From: Cladobotryum mycophilum
Taxonomy: Eukaryota; Ascomycota; Sordariomycetes; Hypocreales; Hypocreaceae
Length of the DNA stretch: 64,000 nucleotides
Assembly: GCA_036429605.1 (NCBI GenBank)
Contig: CM071589.1
Coordinates: 5,642,001 to 5,706,000 of the forward strand
Reading direction: 5' to 3'
Part shown: in pieces, positions 56,168 to 64,000 of the stretch
Layout of the letters: each line of letters opens with the position of its first letter
How positions within the stretch are numbered: position 1 is the stretch's first letter
Translations under genes and position numbers: made by a program
The notes under the pieces: model-generated
The model's database searches: none
The model's input: the letters and a program-made list of their open reading frames with translations, nothing else
What the model was told of the DNA's origin: nothing

Positions 56168-57132
56168 GGTGATTTAATGTGCATCGGTTGCTAACAGGGC
56201 GAACGTGATTGATGATGATGAAGATGAAGAAGGAGACATTTGAAAAACGAGAGGACGGTTTCACTCCCGCCCGTAGATAAAATAGAGTGGATTGCGTTCC
56301 TGGGCGGCGCCGCTGAGGCTGATGACATCTGTACACGTATTAGTCGATCCTCCCAACCCATTCCCTCTTCCCGCGCCCCCCGCCCACAGGAAGTCTGTCT
56401 CACTAAACCACAAGCCCGTCGAGTCCGTCGTAGAACCGGGGGTAGGAACCGACGAATGCGAAGGGCTGCCCAGTACATAGATACCTGGTAGATAGTTTGG
56501 AGGGGATGTACGGAGTAAGCATTGACGCGTAGGCTGACTTGTTACGGGCGTGGATTTCTTTTTTTGAATGGTAAGGGGTAAAATGCTGGGACGTGCAATA
56601 TTCTCATCTTATTATTTATAGCACAATTGCATATCTATATGTAGGTAGCTCGGGCATGGCACTCGCGAGTCGTTCTTCAGTGCCTTTGAGTAATGGCGTC
56701 ACAGGGTCGTATTTTGCTGAGGGTTTAGAGACTTGGCGTAGGTACTCGGAGAACCAAGGACTATAGGACATAGATAGTAGTCTAGTACGGAGTACTCTTA
56801 ACCCATATACACTCTCCAGTACCTTGATGAATAATTACGAGCTGGACAACCCTTGAAATATCGCTCACCCTTGCATAAATGCTTGAGAAAGGCCATATTG
56901 CCCAAAGACTGAGGCGGGCCTTTCGTCATGCTCGCTCACATCCAACCACAACCCCACCTACCCGGATCGGCCCGCAAAGCTCGGATGAGATGTTTTTTTA
57001 ATCAACCATGATCCCCTTTTGAACTGCACCTCGATCTCGATCCATTTCTTCAGATTTCAAATACTCCATTCTATTTGCCTCATTGAGATCTCAAATACCT
57101 TGAGTATTCTGAAAGAAAAGAAAGACGACGAC
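56168..57132. promoter_or_regulatory. Divergent promoter region between MFS and binding-protein-like genes
   Basis: 965 bp shared upstream region. TACGGAGTA-type motifs occur near 56508-56516 and 56788-56796 and a CTACATA/TATGTAGGTAG stretch near 56637-56648. No coding frame was recognised. Confidence 0.45.
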
Positions 57133-58116
57133 ATGGCTGCTCAGGGCTTGCGCATCGGCTTCGTGCCAGAACACTTTTCCACCCCACTCTACTTTGCGCA
57201 GAAGCACTTTGGCCTCGAGGCCGAGCTGATTCCCTTTCCCTCCGGCACCGGACACATGATTACGGCTATCAGGGCCGGGGAGATTGATGTTGCTATTGGG
57301 TTGACCGAGGGATGGATTGCGGGACTTGGAAAGGAGGGCGTGGAGGGCGATGGGGGATATCGCTTGGTTGGCACATATGTTGACACCCCGCTCTGTAAGT
57401 GCATGCATGCATCACCTCGAAGCGTCGTATATAGTGCTCATCATATGATAATACCGGCTGACCATCGCATGAAATAAGGCTGGGCCATCTCGACCGGCGC
57501 TCAAAGACCAGAAATCACCTCTGTCGAGTCCCTCAAGGGCGGCAAGATTGGCGTCTCCCGCATCGGCTCCGGGAGCTACGTCATGGGCTTCGTCCTCGCC
57601 GACCAGCACGGCTGGCTCTCCTCCTCTTCTCCCTCCCAGCCCTTCTCGGACACGGTCGTCCTCAACACGTTCCAGAACCTGCGCGACGCCGTCAACTCGG
57701 GCGCGGCAGATTTCTTCATGTGGGAGCACTTCACGTCCAAGAAGTTCTACGACTCCGGCGAGATCCGCCGCGTGGGCGAGATTTACACGCCCTGGAGCAG
57801 CTGGAAGATTGTTGCCTCTACGGAGCTCACTCGGGGCGGGTTGGATGCCCGGGTCAAGGACCTGTTTGGCAAGTTGGACAAGGGCATCGATCACTTCAAC
57901 GCCCACCAGGACGAGGCCGTGCAGTACATCTCTACTAATCTGGAATACTCCGAGGCGGATGCCAAGGAGTGGCTCAAGACTGTCAAGTTCCCGGCCAAGA
58001 CGGAGGGCGTAAAGCCCGAGGTGGTGTCAAACTGCGTCGCCATCTTGCAAAAGGCTGGCGTCCTCGTTCAAGGCAAGGGCCTGGGACCGGAGACTATGAC
58101 TGCTGCCTCTGCTTAG
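57133..58116 (+). CDS. Periplasmic-binding-protein-like (type II) protein, sulfonate/nitrate-binding-like
   Basis: Exons 57133-57394 and 57479-58116 (intron 84 nt) give 299 residues; the join is TPL-CWAIST. The ATG at 57133 is chosen because the mature-like domain starts at once (LRIGFVPEHFSTPLYFAQ). The type II binding fold is suggested by PSGTGHMITAIRAGEIDVAIG (ligand loop and helix), GGKIGVSRIGSGSYVMGFVL (second domain), NSGAADFFMWEHFTSKKF (hinge) and KIVASTEL. It resembles ABC-type taurine/sulfonate/nitrate substrate-binding proteins and the related Ca3427-like fungal proteins. No signal peptide is present, so it is probably cytosolic and an enzyme or sensor rather than an uptake component. 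It is a candidate for ancient acquisition from bacteria; that is inference. Confidence 0.85.
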
Positions 58117-59053
58117 GTTATTAAAGAGAGAGAAAAAAAGACAATTCAAAAGCCAAGGGCCAAGAGCCAAGAGCCAAGAGCCAAGGAATAGACATACAGA
58201 ATGCAAGTATTTGCAGCCCGAAATCATCCGCGTGCTTCTGCATAGAAAACCAATGTTTCTATGACGCCAAGCCGGATGATGTGCTCAAACCTCCGCTTGG
58301 TATTACTAAATGGTTTCTGAGACCTGCAGGCCAAGCTGTAGACTATGATCCATCAGTCCTCTGACCCCGCGAACTTGTGTGATGATTACCGGATTGGAGC
58401 TACCCGGGCTATCCATCATGGATCCCAGCAGTACAATTCCAACTGTAGAAGCAGTGTGGAAATTAGTAGCAATAGATTTTATATGAAGGGCCTTTTATTG
58501 CCTTTAACAAGAAGTATATTTAATAGAATAACCTTATATATAAATAAAAAAATCCACTGCAATCTATGTTAAACACTTTGCAATGGCATCATTAAAGATT
58601 ACTGGGTCGTTTTCTGCTGATCCCTGTTGGACCTTGGCGCCTACTGGACCTGATGGCTGACGGCGATGGAGATGGATGGCTGTAAGGACTTTTAGCGGTC
58701 ATGCACGCTGAATGAAACCGGTATGACTCGCAACCTCGGATTACGAGTCTAACCTACGCACCAAAGATCCGGCCGGTACGACCTTGTGGCCTCATACCTC
58801 GAACCTCTCTCTCTAACACACACAATTCATCCAATCTTTTCTCTTCCTCCCTCATATTCTCCATGTTCGCTCACTTGAAGCGACATATCCATTCGTTTTC
58901 ACGAGTCGCAAAGCCTTGAACCTGGCTTAGATGCCCCGCCCAACAGCGTTGTCCACCCATCAGTTGTCTGACAAAAGAGGACGTAGCGCATCTAATCAGA
59001 TAAGCGCCCGCAAATGATTACCGCACTCGCTGTCGCATGCTCATGATTTCGCA
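58117..59053. other. Intergenic region
   Basis: Holds a short tandem repeat of GAGCCAA (58151-58185), an AT-rich patch at 58470-58570, and the promoter and leader of the DMT gene. No gene was recognised. Confidence 0.5.
58151..58185 (+). repeat. Short tandem repeat of a GAGCCAA-type unit
   Basis: Five near-perfect 7-bp units (AGCCAAG-phase) just downstream of the binding-protein-like gene, probably in its 3' untranslated region. Confidence 0.75.
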
Positions 59054-60720
59054 ATGGCACCACCACCACCGCCGCCGCCGCCAGGAACAGGGACAGGAAC
59101 GGGAGCAGCAGCAGCAGTAGCAGCAGCGACGACGAATTCGACGCAGTCGGCAGATACGATACAGGCCCAGAATCTCAGGCGCTTCTCTGAGGACGCTGCA
59201 GAACTTGCTGCTTCGATAGGCTCGATAGGCTCGTCCATTCGCACCCGCTCGCCGTCGCCGGTAAAAGGCGGATTCTTAGCAAAGATGGGACTGGGGGGCG
59301 TAGCGAGGAGGACGCTGGGGATATGCTGTCTCCTGGTGACGGTCTTTCTCTGGACGCTGTCCAATTTCCTAGCCAGCGTAAGAAATAGAATCCATACCTT
59401 GTTCTTTGTCAATTCTTTTTTTTTTGGTGAAGGCGGCGGACGAGGGGCTAATAATGCAAAACACAGTTCATATTTTCCGATCACACATACGACAAGCCCT
59501 TCTTTCTCGTCTACATCAACACTTCGATGTTTGCCATTTCCATGATACCCATGTTTGCAAAGTACATGCTGCGGAACGGAATCTCGGGACTGCGCGGTGA
59601 TGTGGACCGCATGTGGACGGAGCACAAGTACGGTGTTGCGAGCGTCAAGTCGACGGTGGATTCCGACGACGATGACGACGAGCTGGGCGAACGCTTGCTC
59701 GTTGACGAGGACGGCGCCGCTGATTCGGCGGACACAGGTAGTGAGGATGGGAAGCTGAGTTTCAGAGAGACGGTGGTGGTGGCACTCGAGTTTTGCATGT
59801 TGTGGTTCCTTGCCAACTACCTGTCGTCCGCCTGCCTCGAGTACACAAGCGTAGCAAGCACGACCATCTTGACGTCGACGAGCAGTGTGTGGACGCTCAT
59901 ATTCGGTGCCCTTGCTCGCGTGGAAACCTTTTCGCTGCGCAAGTTGACCGGTGTGATGGCTTCGGTGGCCGGCATCGTCCTCATCTCGACGATTGATCTC
60001 TCGGGCCAGAGTGACGAGAACAGAGGGTCGTTCCCGCACAAGACGTCTGCACAGGTTGCGATTGGAGACACCATGGCCATTCTTAGCGCAGTTATTTACG
60101 GCGTGTACGTTACGGTGATGAAGCGGCGAGTGGGGAGCGAGGATAGAGTAAATATGCAGCTGTTTTTTGGGTTGGTCGGCATATGCAACCTGTTATTTTT
60201 GTGGCCCCTTTTCTTCATCCTGCATTGGACGGGAATTGAACCGGTATGTTTTGCTCTTCCGGGCACGCCCGATCAAAAGAGGAGAGTGTTTGTTTTTGGC
60301 TGACTCTGATTTGCAGTTTGAAATGCCTCCTACGGGACAGATTTGGACAATCATCTTGGTATGTCGTCACGAGCAATGAAAAAGTCCCCTCGGTCACAGC
60401 CTGAGACACAAACAAAACTAACAGCGTGGTAGTTCAACTCGATATCGTCATTCATCAGCGACATCTCCTGGGCCTATGCCCTCCTCCTGACTACCCCGCT
60501 GGTCGTCACCGTCGGGCTCTCCATGACGATACCCCTCTCCCTGGTGGGCGAGATGATTCAGTACGGGCAGTATTCCAGCTTCATCTATTGGGTCGGGGCG
60601 GCGGTGGTGTTTGTCTCATTCGTGTTCATCAACAACGAGAGCGAGGAGGTCAGCGGTGCCAAGGAGAGGGATGATGTCGTCGCCGAGCTGGATGAAACAG
60701 CCTCGGTGTCGGGTGTCTAA
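59054..60720 (+). CDS. DMT/EamA-type transporter, SLC35F5-like (yeast YML018C-type)
   Basis: Exons 59054-59377, 59467-60243, 60317-60358 and 60433-60720 (introns 89, 73 and 74 nt) give 476 residues; all joins are phase 0. A cytosolic N-terminus starts with a Pro run, then an Ala-rich stretch. TM1 is RTLGICCLLVTVFLWTLSNF, joined to TIFSDHTYDKPFFLVYINTS-type sequence typical of this family. An acidic loop (DSDDDDDELGERLLVDEDG) precedes LEFCMLWFLANYLSSACLEY, SVASTTILTSTSSVWTLIFG, RKLTGVMASVAGIVLIS and GDTMAILSAVIYGVYVTVMK. Around ten helices. Yeast homologues sit in the vacuolar membrane; the substrate is unknown. The last acceptor (GTAG-TTC at 60432/60433) was picked over an earlier CAG because it keeps the frame. 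Confidence 0.93.
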
Positions 60721-62856
60721 TAACGCGGTGTTGTTAAGGGAGTGGAACAGTCACCGTATGGATTTGCATAGATAGATGTGGAACAAAGCAAGGGAGGATG
60801 TAATTCCCCCCCCCCCATAGCAGTTCACTTTCTTTTTTTTTTGGACAAATGGGTTCACGGCGTTTTATTTTTGGAAGAGGGCTGCGGCATTTACTACAAT
60901 TCGAGGGAATGAACGGACGGAAATATCGGAATGGGTCGGGTTTGATCAACAAGTTACTTGTTTTTTTGATGATGTGTTTGAGGCAATATGCATCGAACTG
61001 AGAGAATGAAGGGAGATTGCCTTAGATTCCATCTGTCCGCCTTAGGGCCGTGGTTAACTGACACGCATGGTGTTGATCACGCATCAAGGTGCAGACGGAC
61101 CCTTTTTGTTTACTGTCTCATAAAACAGGGTCTTTTTGTTGGGTAGATTGGTGTCGTGCAAGGTTGGTCACTGCAGTCAACCATATGAATAGGATACTCA
61201 AGCTTGTGAAGAAGTGTAAGTCGGGCTCTACTCTTTGTATGTGTATACGTCTGTATATGTGTGTGTGCGACTCGGATGTGCTTCCATGGTCCACGAGTTG
61301 GTCAAACAAACAAACACACAATCTGCTACTACATACATTCACCCGGTTACCAACACTCAAGGTGGCTAAGCGAGGTCTCTCTCTTATTGGGACGCCTCAT
61401 TTTCATTTGCTTTTCCCAAGCCATGGCTTACAAGGGGCGTTCCTGGATACGAAAGCTGTAGTAGATATCATGTGTGGATTTTGGGGCTACAAGATGTAAG
61501 CTACCAAGCCAAGCAGCCACTGCTGAACAACTGGACTGGTTCCCCTATGGAACCCAAACTGTGTGGAGCTGGGAGCCGGTATCGGACCATTAATCTATGC
61601 AATCACGGAATTAAAATCTACAATGCGACCTGGTCCTTGAAGCATGAAAAAAAGAAAAAAGCAGGAAAAGAGCTGATATAGAACCTGCAGGGCGAGTTTG
61701 TCTTTTTACGGGGGTGCGATGTTACTCAGGTGGTTTGTGTGGTTGGCTGTGGAACAGGAAAGACAAACTACGGTACTAGATACTTGGGTATGTCGTCACT
61801 CTGATCGCCCCCCTTACGCCAATAACATGTTGGATACCCTTATGTAAACATATTTTGCTTTGGCCTCTCTCTCTCTCTCCCTCTCTGAAACTCAACCATT
61901 CAGATGTGATGATTCCTCAGAACCCCGTCTGCAGTCAAGCGAAAGCTGCACGCAACAATGTTCCATATATTCTGTCCCCCTCCAGTCACAAACAGACAAA
62001 CAAAGATCAAACCAATAAAATGGTCCCGAGGTCCGATGTCTCTGATTGACCGCAAGCATCACATCACAATCACCCCCCAACGCCAACACCAACGCCGGAA
62101 AACTAGGTCAAGAAGAGAACTAGGGAAGATCACGACGCTAAGGCCAAGCCCTTCAGCCATCCATCGTGACGGCGTCATTTGGGAGATCTCTTGGGACGGC
62201 ACATTCCGGCACCCTTTTTGGTTTCTGTTTGTTTTTTGGTGTCAACGTGACTGCATGCAGTAGACGGGGAACTCCTCCATATAAATACTCCTAGTTTGGC
62301 CGTGTATTGCTTGTATTTGGTATTGTTCACTTACTTACTCATTCAACTCTAATTTTGATATGACTCGGTGATAGTACTTCTTCTTCTTCTTCTTGTCGTC
62401 GTTGCATCTTAATATCATCATCATCTCACAGTACTAAGTAACTGTTCAACTGCTTAGCTTCTTGTGAGTGGGACACCGCATTACTTACTCACTCACTCAC
62501 GGGAAGGTGCAAGTCACATAAACGTTTCCTCAAGCGAAAAGGGAAACACCCCATCAACTTGACTCTATACACATCTCTTCTCCGGGAACACACACACACG
62601 CACACATAGAGACCACACACTCGCCCTACAAACCTGGTCCAGACATATCCCTACATAGTAAAAGGAGCTCCCCGTCTCATCCCTACACCTGATCCAAGCC
62701 GGGCCTCGATCCATTCATCCTTTGTCCTCGAGCTCTACCCTCTTACATATACTATCCCATTATCCCCCCTAAAGCTCCAACTGCCTTACCATATTCTCTT
62801 TCCTATAACAAACAAACCAACCCCAAGACTGAAGACTGATATCCCCATCGCCCAAC
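60721..62856. other. Long intergenic region upstream of heme-oxygenase-like gene
   Basis: C-run (60808-60817) and T-runs near 60831, CTT repeat at 62379-62396 and CACTCACTCAC at about 62484-62500. A TATA-like ATATAAATA lies at 62279-62287. The leader to the ATG at 62857 would then be long (about 540 nt). No other gene is supported. Confidence 0.5.
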
Positions 62857-64000
62857 ATGTCCGACTCTACATCCTCCGAGACCGCCAACGCCCCCTCCAT
62901 CCTTGATACCCCACTCGCCAACGACATCGTCAAGAGCACGCGCAAGGTCCACGCCGAGGTCAACAAACTCGTCGTGGCCAGGCTACCTCTGGCGCTCCCC
63001 CTCGAGCCACTGATCCGGGCGCTTATGCCACCGGCATGCTGCACCTGGCCCCCATCTACGCAACCTTTGAGACCATATGGCAACATATCCTTGACATCAC
63101 GCCCGAAGGCCAAGAAAATATCCTGCTCTTTGGCAAGGATGAGGGGGGATGTGTCGACTGAGCCTCGCCCCGTGGTCAACGAAAGAGTCTACGCCATTCT
63201 CGAGCGTATATATATCCCGGGCCTCGTGCGCTCAAGTCGGCTCAAGGCTGACATCTGCGATATGACCGGCTGGTCACCCCAAGTCTACGACGAGCAGCTC
63301 AAGAACATCAGCGAGACGGGCGAAGTGGCCAAACTCATCGCCCACATCAAGGAAATAATCCACGACAAACCCTACATCCTCATCTCCTACTCTTACCTGA
63401 TGTACATGGCCCTCTTCGCAGGGGGCGGTTTATCAGAGCATCATTTGAGAGCGCTGGCAACGACTTCTGGTCTGCCGTCCCTGGGCCAATCAAGCCAACC
63501 ATGCAGCCCTGCGAGCAGAACACGATCCCGATGAGCGAGCGTGAGCCCGCTAGTTTGTTGAGCCCGGATGAGATTGCTCAATCGGGCGAGAAGTCGCATG
63601 CCGAGCATGTGGTTCCCATGCGGTTCTTGCATTTCGGCACCCTTGAAGATGGCGAGGATTTGAAGAGGGAATACAAGGAGAAACTCTTTGACGTGGAGGA
63701 AAATCTGACGCCCGAAGAGAGACAGGAGATTATCGAGGAGTCGCGGGCCATTTTCGAGAGGATTGCCTTGATCATCGGCCAACTGGACGAGCTCCTCCAA
63801 GGCCCAGATAACAAGGGTTTCGGTAGCAGCCTCCCCATCTCCCTGCTCAATTGGTTTAAGAATCCTATGGGCTCCCGTCTCAGGGACAGCGTCGCCGTCA
63901 CAAGGGAACGCCGCAGCGCCAGAAACTCAAAGTACTCCTCCGGCGGCGGCAGCGACGCGAGCAGCAGCAACGCCACAACCACCACCACCGCCGTCACCAC
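62857..64000 (+). CDS. Heme-oxygenase-like fold protein, three homopolymer frameshifts, cut by right edge
   Basis: All-helical protein with heme-oxygenase-like features: TRKVHAEVNKLVVARLPLALP (the His matches the family's proximal haem ligand position), TGMLHLAPIYATFETIWQHI, LKADICDMTGW, HDKPYILISYSYLMYMALFAG followed by GRFIRASFESAG. The frame breaks three times. At the five-C run 62997-63001 one base is missing, at the six-G run 63143-63148 one is extra, and at the five-G run 63421-63425 one is missing. After each break the neighbouring frame continues the family pattern at once. The C-terminal part has LREYKEKLFDVEENL-type helices and a Ser/Gly-rich tail, open at the edge. All breaks are in homopolymers, so sequencing error is more likely than a true pseudogene. 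Enzymatic activity is not assured for this fungal group. Confidence 0.75.

Noticed and set aside
58470..58570. AT-rich patch as a possible RIP-mutated transposon
   Set aside because: Too short, and no element ends or transposase remnant are visible.

Overview
The window looks like a filamentous ascomycete nuclear chromosome, most likely Pezizomycotina and probably Sordariomycetes. Genes carry many short introns (about 47-97 nt, one of 342 nt) with GT..AG ends. Intergenic spaces are long and rich in microsatellites and CT tracts. The gene families are typical of that group: LAT-type permease, NAD formate dehydrogenase, SPX-EXS protein, UstYa-type oxidases, CFEM protein and a fungal ABCC transporter. 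The species cannot be named from the sequence alone.

Layout. 0-4 kb: end of an amino-acid permease (+) and mitochondrial-type formate dehydrogenase (-). 4-9.6 kb: gene-poor DNA with a faint gag-like relic. 9.6-17 kb: a small secreted protein, vacuolar aminopeptidase I (M18) and an Xpr1/Syg1 SPX-EXS protein. 19-25.7 kb: the most interesting segment. Three UstYa/DUF3328-type genes lie head to tail on the minus strand (19.1-22.9 kb). A divergent gene at 24.0 kb encodes a secreted precursor made of six copies of one 14-residue unit, with dibasic Kex2-type sites between units. A hypothetical gene follows. This is the layout of a fungal ribosomal peptide (dikaritin/KEP-type) cluster, and its core motif is unfamiliar to me. 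25.7-30.5 kb: a long intergenic region. 30.5-38.4 kb: a low-complexity conserved-looking protein, the CAF-1 large subunit, a large Ser/Pro-rich protein with two compensating frameshifts at G-runs, and a small Cys-rich protein. 39-44.2 kb: a 15-exon ABCC transporter. 45-48.6 kb: two orphan membrane proteins that may be related, one with an open extension behind a single TGA. 50 kb: a CFEM secreted protein. 53-58 kb: an orphan protein, an MFS transporter and, divergent from it, a periplasmic-binding-protein-like gene. 59-60.7 kb: a DMT/EamA vacuolar-type transporter. 62.9 kb to the edge: a heme-oxygenase-like gene broken by three homopolymer frameshifts and cut by the window end.

How the genes work together. 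The 19-25 kb group is the only clear functional cluster. The inferred route is: precursor enters the secretory pathway, Kex2 and a Kex1-type carboxypeptidase release identical peptides, and membrane-anchored UstYa-type enzymes oxidise or cyclise them. No tyrosinase, protease, methyltransferase or dedicated transporter sits next to it. The other genes look like unlinked housekeeping or accessory genes. All exon boundaries were worked out by hand from reading frames and splice consensus.
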